Below are positions 36,365-48,539 of a stretch of DNA of 64,000 nucleotides, in pieces. The DNA lies in NCBI GenBank assembly GCA_944474755.1, contig OX104123.1, positions 65,899,898 to 65,963,897 on the forward strand, read 5' to 3'. Positions within the stretch are counted from its first letter, which is position 1, and each line of letters begins with the position of its first letter. The stretch is from Limnoperna fortunei (Eukaryota; Mollusca; Bivalvia; Mytilida; Modiolidae). A program made the position numbers and the translations under genes. The notes under the pieces were generated by a model. That model was not told where the DNA came from and did not search any database. It was given only the letters and a program-made list of their open reading frames with translations.

Positions 36365-36600
36365 TTGACTAATTACAACGTTGTAAGCAAAGGAAAGTGT
36401 GTCGATTTTAGATGGCAATTCGATCGTCAAAAACGTTTACTGGATCGTCTTAACGTCGATGCGATATTGGTGATAAAACATCGTAATCATTTGGATTTTA
36501 AATATTGTTTGGGTTTGAGCGCTACTGACGAGTCTCGATTAGTCGAAACGCGCGTCTGACGTTTTAAATTATATTAAAGTTGTATTTTTGATGACATTTA
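36365..36600 (+). mobile_element. Hammerhead-bearing repeat unit
   Basis: Sequence surrounding the ribozyme (TTTTAAATTATATTAAAG..TATTTTTGATGACATTTAAT downstream) resembles repeats widespread in bivalve genomes. A second, decayed copy lies at 41990-42090. Confidence 0.6.
36517..36564 (+). ncRNA. Hammerhead ribozyme, type I, minimal stem III
   Basis: The core is complete: CTGACGA (36525-36531), GAAA (36545-36548) and GTC (36554-36556), with cleavage predicted after C36556. Stem II is GTCT/AGTC (one mismatch) around loop CGATT. Stem III has two pairs (A-T, C-G) closing GCGC. Stem I pairs 36517-36524 with 36557-36564 with one C/A mismatch and wobbles. This is the compact form known from animal retroelements. 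The stem II mismatch may weaken it. Confidence 0.75.
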
Positions 36601-38440
36601 ATCTATATACTATAGCGTAGCGTTCTTGCAGCTATGTTGCGCAATTATGTGATATTGCCATCCACCTTGCAGAAAATTAAAACTAATGTTCTACCTTGAA
36701 ATTTGTAAATACGATTTAGAGATTTCATCATGGAGTTTGAAATAGTTTATTTCAGTTTTATCTGTTTTAGCATTCATGAATCGTTATTATTGTTTGTTAT
36801 TTTTCGAGACTTATTAAAGCGACTAATGAACACTTGGGCTGCGAGCTCGACTCGAATAGGAGAAATGAAAGCTATTTTTAATAAAGGTTATAACAATGAT
36901 TGCCATGTTTCCTTTTGAGGGTTTAGTTTTTTCAACAAGTTCTCCGACTTCCGCCTAAAATATTATAGTTAATGCCACGTTATAGATGAAAATTTTCTTT
37001 ACAGAGGCGTTAATTCCACTAACATTTTGTTCATTCAAATGTTAAGATTTAAAACTTGTTTATATTGCATTGTATTGATATAAAGTATCAAAAACATACC
37101 AAACTAAGCGTGGCATTAAAATATAACGTAGCCGTTATAATATATTATTTTAAGAAAACAAAACATAATAACAGTTAATAAAAATTATTTTAAAACATAA
37201 ACATGTTGTGAACTTAATTTTATTCGAAAACGATTTTTAACACCTTAGAAGGTTTCAAAAATAACTTGGACAAATTAAAAACATAAGATTACTTTAAAAT
37301 CTATGTGTTTTCAGTATTTGGCTGTTTAAGCTATCTTAAGATGCTAAAAATAAAAAAAAATTAGATTGAAGTAGTAATAATTAGTATTGAAAACCCAAAT
37401 ATAAATCGCTGTTAAGTTACCAGATGCATATTCGGTATCTCTATGTTTTTGTAAAGTAATCAGCGAAGTGAAGTGAGTCTTAATCGAGATAAAAAACTTA
37501 CACTATGATTGAGTGTTTTTTGTTTGTTCTTGTATGTAAAATTTTAATATATAAAACCGAAGCTCAAATTTATGTATGGCAGTTATTTAAATTTGAGCAT
37601 GCAGTATTTCAGGTATATTTAAAAAACAGTTGGTTTGGCGAAAATACAATTACGAAGTAAATATTATTTTAATATAACATTATTTTTACGTGGTTCAACA
37701 GAAGCCCTTGATTGTAGAATTGTTTAAAAGAATAGCCTTCGGTTAGCGAGGATGATTGTCTACTATTTTAAATGACTGTGATTTTCAATTCAGATAACAG
37801 TTATTTTAATGATACACATTAACATCTGAATAAATAAAAATCTTAACTTGATGTGACCCTGTCCAAATCGCAGCAATGTACCCTTTTAAAAGTTCGACTC
37901 AATAAAATGTTCAATTTTAAATACATTTCAGCGGAACACAATTATGAATTGTGATATTCAGAATACAAGTCCTGGAGTTTAATCATGTTCTAGATAAATA
38001 AAACACGAATACAATAATGCACTGTAAAATAAAAGTAATCAAAGATAAGATTTGAAATTCAGGCGAGCTTTGCTCCTAATCAAAGTCTCATTTTATTAGA
38101 AGCAAATCAATAATATCCATTTGAGTCGCTTGCACCACAACAAAGAAGGCTCAAAAACAAATATTTTTTGTATTTTTTAAATAAACGGTTAGCTTTCCGA
38201 ATATTTTAATTATAATCAGATGTACAACACACTGAATTTGTGCACACGTTACTTTAACATATTTAATGAATCATAAAGCAAGCGGCGTAAAAAAACTACT
38301 ATTAAAATTTAATCTTAATGTCCCTTGATTATCTATTAAATCATTCAGAATTCACAATGATTTTAAATATCTTTTTGACCGAATGACCTGTCCTTGAGGT
38401 AAAACGTCTTTAAACGACGTGTGCAACGATGTGTAAGACT
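36601..38440. other. No gene seen; AT-rich upstream region of the lectin gene
   Basis: Very AT-rich, with no repeat family or coding frame recognised. Confidence 0.5.
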
Positions 38441-38446
38441 TGTAAG

Positions 38447-38453
38447 TATATAA
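38447..38453 (+). promoter_or_regulatory. TATA box of the lectin gene
   Basis: TATATAA about 70 bp before the 5' UTR exon's donor; transcription would start near 38480. Confidence 0.55.
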
Positions 38454-38479
38454 CAGGGTTCAAAAACAAAAATCAAATC

Positions 38480-38523
38480 GACACTTCCACAGCTTTCATT
38501 TAGTGATCCTTTGTCCTGAAAAG
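38480..38523 (+). other. Lectin gene 5' UTR exon
   Basis: Ends in GAAAAG/GTAAGT, a near-perfect donor. The intron runs to TTTTGTTGCAG at 38854 and contains a small R2 fragment (about 38700-38765). Confidence 0.55.
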
Positions 38524-38856
38524 GTAAGTTAATTATATTTTTTTATATGCGTCGGTTGTCTATTATTGAGCATCAACATGTAATTTTTATTAATTGTACT
38601 ATTTCATATAGATAGATAGATTGAATAAATGAAATGTTTAATATCTAGAGAGCAAATTGCCGTATTAAGAACTGCTTAAACGCAAAACGTGGCACCAAAT
38701 ACGCAATAAGCAGGGACGTGTTCAGCCGCTCTGCGGGTCAAGCACTAGGAGCCCTCCCAGTATAGAGTATTGACCATTTGAAACTAGACTACAGTGTTTA
38801 AATGAACGACAAAGTAACCATTCTGCAGATGTATAATTTAGATTTTTGTTGCAGAT

Positions 38857-40752
38857 ATGAAAATGAAGTGTATATTTGTGGTTATTGCTATCCAGTTAGC
38901 CTATATATGTGTAACCGAAGCACGACCAAGCTACAATGAAGAAAATCAATTGAAAACATTACTTTTGAGACTTCTTGATGAACCGAATGACGATGTTGAC
39001 AGAAGAATGAACGAACCTCAGTCCCTTGAGGTTAAAGATGCAGGTAAAGATATCTCTGTTTACATTATAGTAAAGTCGCTTCCTGCACTAATTTGTAATT
39101 TAATTAAAAAAAATTAAAAATCATGTTAATAAAAAACATGGAAAATAAGTGGCAAATATTAAAACGTCAATGTGTCTGAACAGCGCTTGTTGTCCTTTAT
39201 TCGCATTTGTCATTTTGGCAGTTGCAAGAAAACATCTAGCTGATAAATGTTTCTGAAGTTAGAGATATATTTGTACAAATTACACATATCTTTGTTCTTT
39301 GTTGTTGAAAATAACATTTTAATTTTTACTAGTTATATCAATTCGATACAGGTAAACTATATTTATAGATTATTTGCGTTTTTTGAAACGAGATGCGTTT
39401 TCTCGTCCATATCTCATCGAAGGGCGACAGCCCTGAGATGAGATGACGAGAAAATGCATCGAGTTTCAAAATACGTAAATAATCTGTTTATCGCTGTTTT
39501 GTAATATTGTGACGTCATAATGTTACTTAACGACGTCTTGACAGCGAGCTGAGATGGGCCCATCTCAAGCTAGTAGAGTGATATGGAATAATATCGCACA
39601 CAAAGATCAAAGGAAAATACTGCAAAATAGCGATAAATACAACTTACAAACAATTTATTTATGTTGGATGATATAAGGATAACAGTTATATCAGTATATA
39701 TTTTTTTCATTTTAGTGAAAAGACTAGTGATACCCGGATGTAAGTTAAAATATAGTTGTTAGTTAAAAAATGTAAAATGCGATTTTTTTGTGTCACTTAT
39801 GTAATGTTTTTGGGCCAATTATGATAAACAAATTTTCATTATTTTAATTTGTGTAATTTTCTTGCGACCGTATTTACAGTAAATATTTTTGTTCGATATG
39901 AAATAATACAGATACTAAACCATTCGGCAACATCAAAGTGGGTTTGTTTGGTTGTTCTTATTATATGACCAAATAAAATGTGAAAAAATAAAAAAAACAA
40001 CACCTCTTGCAAACATTCTGAAACGACGACTGACTAAATGGCGAGTTTGCTCTTGATTGCGTAAATCGGCTCGCACAAGATATATGACCCTTTCCTGGTT
40101 TATAAGATATACTTTGTATACATGATTTTCCTCTTTATTTTGGGGAAAAGAATCCCGTCCGAGCATATTTATGTGGAAATAACATATATTTTATTAGTTT
40201 GTACAATATTATATATTTTAACAACTTGACAAATCTATATTTACTGTAAAGTAATATATGAATTCTTTGTTCCATCCGCTCTTGCATTAACACGGATTGC
40301 ACACAGAAAGGGATGTAAGTCCTGTTTAAAAACGGATTTTTAATTTAATATAGGAATGTATTGGTGTTTGTTATAAAAAAGCCATAACTGGAAGAAGTCT
40401 GAAAAGACACAAATAAATGTTGATTATTATTAATGATCTAAGATCCAATAACAAACACTTACATTTCCATAATACTTTTATTCCAGGTCAGTCCGGCCAA
40501 AGTGAATTAGGGTATACAACTACAGAAAAAGCCAAGTCTAGGACAGTCAGTATCACGTTCAGCCCTGCATTTACGGCAGCTCCAGCAGTGGTGTGGGGAC
40601 TTACACATTTGGATTCAATTAACTCGGAAAACGTCCGTATCAACTCGGAAGTTACAGGCATCACTACGTCTGGATTCACTCTGAAAATCAATTCTTGGGG
40701 ACCAACACTTACATACAACGCTAAGGTTTCATGGATGGCATGTCCCCAATAA
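38857..40752 (+). CDS. Secreted H-type lectin domain protein (4 exons, 158 residues)
   Basis: Coding exons 38857-39043, 39716-39739 and 40487-40752 join in phase 1, 1 and make exactly 159 codons. The protein starts with a signal peptide (MKMKCIFVVIAIQLAYICVTEA, cut predicted before RPSY). Next is a charged linker with a dibasic site (DRRMNE). The last exon is an H-type lectin domain (about residues 80-156): SRTVSITFSPAF, VVWGLTHLD, VTGITTSGFTLKI, SWGP, VSWMA. H-type lectins are small beta-sandwich sugar binders that trimerise; in molluscs they act in agglutination and defence. The ATG lies two bases after the acceptor. The 24-nt micro-exon encodes VKRLVIPG. Single domain, no paralogue in the window. 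Sugar specificity cannot be read. Confidence 0.85.
39360..39645. mobile_element. MITE-like inverted-repeat element in lectin intron
   Basis: GAAACGAGATGCGTTTTCTCG and CGAGAAAATGCATCGAGTTTC form long inverted arms around CATCGAAGGGCGACAGCCC. The same unit, diverged, is at 54177-54390 (GAAACGAGATGCAGTTTCTC). Confidence 0.7.
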
Positions 40753-40836
40753 ACCTATGAGATTATCAAATAACCGAAACACTCTTGTTGAATCGTATCT
40801 CTTTAACCATTTATTGTAGTGTATATATGCCTTCGA

Positions 40837-40842
40837 AATAAA
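40837..40842 (+). terminator. Polyadenylation signal of the lectin gene
   Basis: AATAAA 85 bp after the stop codon. Confidence 0.65.
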
Positions 40843-41024
40843 ACTTACCAAACAGCAATACTTGCATCTTTCTATGTCCTAAGGTTGACGATATGACTAA
40901 AATAAAATCCGTTAAGAAAACGTTTTACTTTTCAAAACATTTTTTTAGGTTGTGCCATCTTTACTGTTCATAATCTGTTTTTCAGAATGGAAGTCCTTGT
41001 TAAATTTATCAGCTGTATATTTGG

Positions 41025-41283
41025 ATTTTTGTTTGAATGGTGATTTAACGACACTTTCAGCAATTTTTCATCTATATCATGGAGTGCAGTTTTTATCGGA
41101 GAGGAAGCCGGAGTACCCGGAGAAAACCCTGGACCTTCGGTGGGACAACTGGCTCTCCTTGTCAATAAGATTGGAGTCTAGCGTACCTGCCCGAAGTGAG
41201 ACTAGACCCACAATCTGAGTGTTGACAGACCACATTATTAATAGAAGACGAACTACCTTAACCACTCGGCCACTGAGCCCCTG
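41025..41283 (-). mobile_element. tRNA-derived SINE, diverged
   Basis: Tail side TTTGAATGGTGATTTAACGAC, body GGAGTACCCGGAG, head CCACTCGGCCACTGAGCCCC. Confidence 0.8.
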
Positions 41284-41834
41284 CTGCATATTTAGAATAT
41301 GATTAATATAGCAAGAAAGTATTGTCTTATCCCCCAACATAGAGTTAAACAAGATTTTATTCAAAGTTGAATATTTATATTCAAACACATAAAGTAAAAT
41401 GGCTGAAAGTGTTAAAATTATAACGTATCAAACAATTTTGTCTTAAACAAATTAATTTCTGTTAAAAAGTATATTAGTGTCTCCAGCAACTAATGAAGTT
41501 TTTATCAATATAATAAAATAATTACCGAAAGAAGGCCACGTTTATCCGGTCTTTCAAAACTTCTTGTTTGTCTACAGATAGTTGTATAGCGCACACCTTC
41601 GCCATGATAAAGACCTGGTCACCACAATCTCTGTAGAAAACTACGGTCTTATAAAGGAAGAAAGCTATATTTGTATCGAGTTAAGCAAGTCTTTGTAAAT
41701 TTCAATAAGTTTTAAAATACAGGAGTGTTTAATTCGTCAACTTCCCACAGCTATAATACACGATAATAACACTAATTTCGCTAAGAAAATTGTTTAGTAT
41801 ATAAATATGAACGAATCAGTCGAGTTTCTAATAC

Positions 41835-41935
41835 TGCTCGCTGGACGTAAAGCAAACATCCACTCAATAAATCACTATGGTCCGCGGTCAGGCGTTCCGT
41901 ATTATGACTTTACCAATCCAAAAATTCCTGTCTTG
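41835..41935 (+). mobile_element. R2-related fragment
   Basis: ACTGCTCGCTGGACGTAAAG matches the 3' end of the R2 copy at 58700, and TCCGCGGTCAGGCGTTCCG matches its body in reverse: a rearranged remnant. Confidence 0.5.
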
Positions 41936-41989
41936 ATTATAGCTGACATAGTGCTTGCTGGTCATTGAGTAACCAACTTATCTAGATAT

Positions 41990-42090
41990 CAGTCACTTGT
42001 TAAATGGTTTTGATCGATCAAACGCGCGTCAGTAATAGTAAGATTTATAACCTTGGTATCCTGAATGACATTTTGAGAAGATTTATTAAA
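41990..42090 (+). mobile_element. Decayed hammerhead-bearing repeat
   Basis: AAACGCGCGTC followed by GTAAGATTTATAACCTTGGTA matches the 3' half of the unit at 36365-36600. The CTGANGA core is lost, so no active ribozyme. Confidence 0.6.
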
Positions 42091-42147
42091 TAAAAATATA
42101 ACTATAATTGTAAATGTTTTGTACTGCATATATAAACTGGATTATCA

Positions 42148-42640
42148 ATGATTGATTGATTGAATATTTGGTTTACGTGCAGCGAACAGTATTTCAGCTA
42201 CATTCAACCATAGAAGCAGATAACAAAAAATAAACCAATTTTGGGAAAATTGATTGATTGATGAATGTCCGTTTTACCTCAGAGCGAAAGAATTTCAGTT
42301 ATATTCAGGATTACAACAAGATAGCAAACAACAAATCAACGGACAAAGGGGTGGGACATACGGAACGAAATTTTGACTGCCACTTGAAATTTATGGGGTA
42401 TTGGATTGTGGAGATAAATTAGGCCTTTTGTATCGGATACAATAAGCCTACTCGTTTTCAACATCTACAAAAGGGGTCTTTATCGTGCAAGGAGCTTGGC
42501 ACTCTCCAAACGTGTTATCCACTGTGGTCCGCAGTCAGGCTTTCTTTATTACTTCACAAACCTGAAACAGCCCTCCGAAAGGGCATCCCCTATCCGACAG
42601 CTGGGGATGCGCTGGGAAGCTCTGTGTGTCAAGCAATGAA
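42148..42640 (-). mobile_element. R2 repeat, near complete with doubled tail
   Basis: The (CAAT)n side is duplicated (TTGATTGATTGA at about 42150 and again at 42250), then the R2 body in reverse to GGGGATGCGCTGGGAAGC. Confidence 0.75.
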
Positions 42641-43029
42641 AATCTAAGTTAATTGGAGTAAACTCTGGGATAAAAGACTTCAGATCTGTCGTTTTAGTTT
42701 TTTAAAGCTAGCTTTTTAGTCAACGTTTTATTAATAATAAATTTCAAGAATGAATTAAACATATCGTAAATATACATACCTCAATCTTTCATTTTCTAGT
42801 TACATAATAACGAAACAGGTGAAATGGCAAAAACGTATAAAAATGAAGCTGTGTTACATCTCGCATATGTAGGTTTATGTCTCCCAAACGAGGTTTTGGG
42901 AAACATTTTTTTTTTACCTTTCTTATTATTAAGTCAATCCAAAAATGTTTGGGCAATGTATTGTTCTTATCCGGTTTCTTCTTACTATTATTCTTCTTTT
43001 TTCCTTTTACCGTCAATCTTATCCGCTCT

Positions 43030-43500
43030 TTTATTTAGAGATGTGATGTGTGACCAACATGAAGCCTTGTGTTGGGGATGACCTGAAATTAAACACTCAA
43101 CTTTTAAAATGTTAAAGATATACACTCCAGTTTCTCAGATCTCATGGATGGCTAGAGAGATCTCATGGAAATTGGTACACTGATACAGCCGACTATCTAA
43201 AGCGTTTGACGCGAATGCCGCCATTTTTAATACCACCCTCCCCCTAAATGTCAACGTTGACCGATTTCAGTGATAAAACTAGCTTTCTTAGAGATGCGTT
43301 GTCTGATCTATACGAAACTGTTAAACTTGTTTTTGGCTGATCTGAAGTTGCGTTGTCAGCTTTACATCTTTTTGGAAGACATTTTTGTTAGCATCGCAAC
43401 AGTTATTCTTAAGGATGTGCTGTATGATCGATACGAAACATTGTTAGTATTGTTGGTGTGACTCGAGTTGAGCAATCAATTTTTCACACTATATTTGGGA
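43030..43500. repeat. Three diverged tandem units
   Basis: AGAGATG.G.TGT.TGA..(A/T)ACGAA occurs near 43037, 43291 and 43412, each followed by a TTG..TGAC/CTGAAGTTG-type block. No coding sense. Confidence 0.4.
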
Positions 43501-45264
43501 AACATTGGTGTTGGCATTCCAACATATTGATAAGTAGTTACTTATTCTTCACGGGAATACAAGGTTATTTTAATTTAGTTTTTGTGATAACATATTATGA
43601 TAGTATATACTGCTGCGACCACCTAACTCTGATACAGTGGTTGTCGCGTCTTAGAAATAAATTACAATATTGTTTATTGTATGCAAGAACCAGTTATTGT
43701 TACGATGTTACAGCATATGTTAACATAATTCATAAATTCAATTTTGCTGTTCAAATCGTATTTTTTCCAGATACCTGGTTTTCAAAATTAATCATTGGGA
43801 AATGATAATCGGTCACTTGTTTATAGCAATAACCTCGCGAAAAACTTGTTAGTAGCGAGTATAGTTTGAAAAGGTAAGAATTTGATAGAATAGATGAGAA
43901 TTACTCGTACAAATCAAGACCTGATATTCCGATTCATAGAATTAAGATTTTCATTCTAGAAGGTTATCGGGACAGCTACTGAGATACCGCCTTGTAATGG
44001 ACATGTCGACTTACTCTTACTACAGCTGAGGACACTTTGGGCGTATTCATAAGTGGCCCGTGGCTAACACGGGGTTCTCAAATATAACGATATTTAAACC
44101 AAGAGAAGAACACACACTGTTTAGAAGCCGTCTCCAACTTCAATATAATGGACCACCTTGAATTTATTTTGCTACAGGCGTAGATTTATAAGTGATGGAG
44201 AATAATTGTCATAAAATAACTAACTTTTTAAAACTATTTTTTACTTACTTGCTTCGACGAATTATTACAAAGGAATTTTATAAATTAAAGTACAGTGCTT
44301 TGTTCGTTTTTTGTTCCTTTTCGTTTATATTACCATGGACAATACTTTCAAAAAAACTTTCAAATTTGTATGCAACCCAAGTATAAACTTCAAAGACGAA
44401 GGATGTACATTTACCCCGATAACTTAATACTCAACCCCGAAGTAACGCAATATGCAGACTGCACTTTATGGTAGATAATTATGTTTAACCTGCAAAAATG
44501 CATAAAAAATTTTAATCCTCAAAGAATAGTTCGTCATTGTTTGTTATATTTACATGCGAGTAGAATTGATGTATTAACTATTTAAAGTTCAGATAGCAGC
44601 GTTAAGTTTATTCAAGGAAACACAAAATTTCATCTGTATTACAGTATAACAGTTGACCATTTTAATTGTTGTGTTCAGTTTTATTAAGTTATTTAAAGAA
44701 GATTCAATGAAGGATGACTGTTTGTCTTACGAAAAGGATTATGTTTAGCTATATTTAGGAAGAGAATAAGTTAACAAATTAACGGGGAATTGATTTTATT
44801 TTCGGAGAAAAATTAAATTAATTTTTGTCCGTATAGAAATTCTAGCTCAACGGCGGAGAAAGGAAAAAAAGACAAGTTCAAATATCGGAAAATATTATAA
44901 ATCCCAAGGATGTGTTTGCTCTTGTATGAGTAATGGGCCACCTTTGGAACCACCTGGATAAACTGTTCAAATGAGCTTCATTATTGTAGCTAATTGTTAT
45001 GAAAAAGAATTAGATGTGATGATATAAGTTGCCTTTAAAATTGATATATGATGTCCGATGTGAATTTAGACGGGCATTTAAACGCCAGTGTATATGAAAA
45101 TCTTCCATTTTAATATGGTTCATTTTATTTTAATGTATCAGCACTGATGGCGATGGAGGTTTTAAACGGTGTAAAGTTCAGATGATTACAGAAAATACAA
45201 TGATACTTTTTTTAGCATTTTGGTTCAAATCCAATAACTTATTAAAGGGAAACGGTGTATATAT
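43501..45264. other. No gene seen
   Basis: AT-rich; scattered short frames only. Confidence 0.5.
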
Positions 45265-45500
45265 TAATTGACTGTTAGCTCAGCGAGGAGTAATTCAGCT
45301 CTGTTCAGGGCGAGAATAAGTGAAGACGCAAAACATCTACGAGGAAAACGGATGGGTCAATTGGAACACAATTTCGACATTTTACTACTAGTGGAAAAAT
45401 AAGTGGTATTTGGTTGGGTATACACATTTAGTCTTTTGTAGAGCCTGACACTCTCCTAACAGGTCACCCACTACGGTATTTCTAAATAAATACCCCTCGC
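45265..45500 (-). mobile_element. R2 fragment
   Basis: Reverse-orientation R2 tail and middle (CTCAGCGAGGAGTAATTCAG, CACTCTCCTAACAGGTCACC), cut off by the adjacent LINE piece. Confidence 0.55.
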
Positions 45501-45504
45501 GGAC

Positions 45505-46600
45505 ATGATATATCTGTTTAATACAGCATGTTGTCCAGGTGATATCCACTACCAACTACTCGATCATATACCACAATCTTCTCTCCAATGTCTTCTGAAT
45601 CTACTTAACAATGTTTGGGAAACTGGTATCTTACCATCTATTTGGAAAATGGCACTGTTGTGCCTATTCGAAAGCCAGGAAAAGATCATCCAGAAGAGTC
45701 TTAGTATCTGCCTACAGCCGTCACAAGATGTCTTTGAAAAATCATGGAATCGCCTTGTCTGGTTTTTAGAATCGAGAAAACCTTTTATTTAAATTTCCAG
45801 TGTGCTATTGATCATCTGGTGCGTTTTAGAAACATTAGAAACACATTAACCAACAAACGAACGTGTTGTTTTAGAAAAATTAGAAACGCATTAGCCAGCA
45901 TACGAACGTGTTGTTTTAGAAACATTAGAAACACATTATCCAACAAACGAACGTGTTGTTTTAGAAACCTTCTAAACACATTAGCCAACAAACGAACGTG
46001 TTGTTTTAGAAAAATTCTAAACACATTAGCCAACAAACGAACGCGTTGAAAAAGCATATGACAAAACATGGAAATACGATATGTTTTTGATATGGGGTTA
46101 AAAGGTAGACTTCCTACCTTTATTTATATATATTTTACATATATTTTCATCTTAAAGAGAATTTAAAAATAGGGTAAATTCTACTTTATCTCTGTCGAAC
46201 ACAAAATAGTGTACCAAGGAGGCATTCTTTCTGTTATTTCATTCAATATAACATTTATTTAGTATAAGAATTAATAGTCTGGCTCAAGTTTTAAAAGATA
46301 ATATTGACGGTTCATTTTATGAGACAATTTCGTTATTTCGATGTTAATAGCAAAATTAGCAATGGGGAATGGTTTAAATTCTCCAATTACCAAACCCGTT
46401 GGGATACATTTTGCAACAAAACAAAAATGCATCATGATCCCGAACTAACATTATATAATAATCATATCAAAATTGTTGAAGAAACTACTTTTCTTAGGCT
46501 TATATTTGACTCAAGGCTTTTGCGTCATATTAAAATGTTGAACAAAAAATGCCTGGGGTGCTGTATGCGATGTTTAAATTAAACTACAGATACTGGTTAC
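45505..46600 (+). pseudogene. Degenerate Jockey-type LINE reverse transcriptase
   Basis: Translations in changing frames recover RT blocks in order: DIHYQLLDHIPQSSL (45535-45580), NRLVWFLES (45750-45775), EKAYDKTWK (about 46045-46070), VYQGGILSV (motif B region, about 46210-46235), then the post-YADD segment with DPELTLYNNHIKIVEETTFL (46437-46496). Many stops and frameshifts make it dead. A 45-bp minisatellite has expanded inside it, between the DHLVRF block and EKAYD. Both termini are missing. Confidence 0.75.
45824..46048 (+). repeat. 45-bp minisatellite, five units, inside LINE RT
   Basis: Unit ends ACAAACGAACGTGTTGTTTT and translates as a 15-residue repeat (F-R-N/K-I/L-R/L-N-x-L-x-N-K-R-T-C-C). 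Confidence 0.88.
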
Positions 46601-47339
46601 ATTGTAACAGGTGCTTCCGCATACCCCACTTGGTGAGATCCTGTATATGAATATCCTGTTTCCATTAGCAATCATGGCAGACGGCATTCCAATACCAAAA
46701 CAATAGAAAAAAGCAATTTTTATTGCTGAATTCAGAGAGAAGAAAAAAAAGTGTCGAACACAGTATCATACAAAAGCATGGAAAAGCATTGACGAAAGGA
46801 ACAGTGTCTCAAGTACTTTGAGGACGGCCAAGGAAGTGGTCCAACACCAAAGAAGCTGTCTAAAAGCCTTTTTACAGAAAGGAAAATGTATGTACTAGAC
46901 TTTGTGTCTCATTTAGCATAGAATATATCCGTTTTATTAATTTAACTTGTAAATTGTCGATAGTGTGACCAATAATAACGCTAAATGCGAAGTCGACTTC
47001 CTTCCATACTATAGTAACTATAGTTCTGTGTCGTCCGCTTTCTTTACAATTTTTAGTCCGCGACCGTAACCTTCGTCAGTCTTCGAATCTAATGTTAAAG
47101 TTTTTTAAACATTGCTTGTCACTACTTGCTATCGCTTTTGAAAGTAAAAAGTTGAATATCATGTATCATGATATCTGGCCTTACAAAATATATAACCTAA
47201 ATAACTGATGCATGCAATACAACCTTAGCACATCATAAAGAAAATTTACGTCATTGTAGGTCATTCAATAATATTTTCATTCCTAATTAATATGAAATTG
47301 CTTGAAATACAATGCATAGATAATATGTTTGTATGAATG
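46601..47339. other. No gene seen
   Basis: AT-rich with short frames only. Confidence 0.5.
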
Positions 47340-47530
47340 TTGTTTGATACCACTTTCAGCACTTTTGGCTATATCTAGTTTTTATTGTGGGATGAAGCCG
47401 GGGTACCCGGAAACTCCGACCTACGACAGGAAAATCGACTGACAACCCATATCAATTAAGGTTGAAATCGAACACATTCTGCCCGCAGTAATCAATGCTC
47501 CCTAAACCCCCACGTCATCGAGTCAACCTT
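47340..47530 (-). mobile_element. tRNA-SINE, strongly diverged
   Basis: CCACTTTCAGCACTTTTGGC, GGGTACCCGGAAACTCC and CCCCCACGTCATCGAGTC mark tail, body and decayed head. Confidence 0.65.
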
Positions 47531-47905
47531 ATAATGTAAATTTTGCTGTGTAACATTATGCAAATTTGAATTTATAATTCCTATTAAAATATATTTTTAG
47601 AGTTGCTAAGAAGTCAGAAGTAGCAGAAAAATCAAAAACACCAGCTGATGTTATTCAAATTGTAAAAAAGGAAATAATCAAGTAGGACAAAGAAATAATA
47701 CAACTGTATTTAATAAATAAAACTATTGCAGCAGTTGTTGGATCGAGCACAACCTTTTCCCACATATTCGCAGCTTAAACCAGCTAGGTTTTAACAACTT
47801 ATTAAGGTGAAAAAATAAATTAGAAAATTCTTATCTTAATTTAATCATTGACCGCAGAGCCTGCTACGTCATATCCTATGTATCTTGGTACTGTGTTGCT
47901 CTTTT

Positions 47906-48002
47906 TCAATTTTACAGTCCCAACTTAACACAGTCCCATCATTACACAGTCCCAACTTTACACAGTCCCAATTTTACACAGTCCCAATTTTACACAGTCC
48001 CA
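47906..48002. repeat. 17-18 bp minisatellite
   Basis: Five to six units of TTTTACACAGTCCCAA with small changes. Confidence 0.88.
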
Positions 48003-48535
48003 AAGTAAAATACATTTGAAAAAAAAATAAATAACACCATAGGATCTCAATCCATAAATTTATGCAGATCGCGTTTCAAAAATGAGTCATTTACAGTATC
48101 TTACTCCATGTTGACAACAACTTTAAATTACTATTATTATTACCCCAACCTGCGTGGTCACACACTGCTTGTACTATGGTATCCTTTCCATTTGACAAAG
48201 GCAGTCTCATCTTCAGACGGGGCTTGTATCTTCCTATGCACCAAATTACATTAGCAAAATGTGCAAGGAAAATAACCGAACAAGAGCCGAATGTTAATAG
48301 ACGATTACAAATCCGGAATCAGACAAATATATAAAAACCACTATTATACCAAAACTGTATCTGTTAATTACTAATTCTTTACATATAAACAAGTTTCCTA
48401 ATGTTGCATTAAACATTTCATGTATTATTAAATACACTGTAAGCATGACGGACGAAATAGAAAACAAATAGATAGGGTGTGTGCCATTACACATCTGAAC
48501 AATTCCTGTGGAGCAGAGATTCAATAACTAGCCGA
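48003..48535. other. No gene seen
   Basis: AT-rich; a 76-codon minus frame at 48294-48524 has no support. Confidence 0.45.
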
Positions 48536-48539
48536 TACT

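Noticed and set aside
36365..36559. A 64-codon frame across the hammerhead repeat
   Set aside because: The conserved part is explained by ribozyme core bases; no protein family is recognisable.
40302..40309. A possible 8-nt micro-exon (CACAG/AAAGGGAT/GTAAGT) in the last lectin intron
   Set aside because: Including it would break the reading frame into the lectin exon; probably a chance donor-like site.
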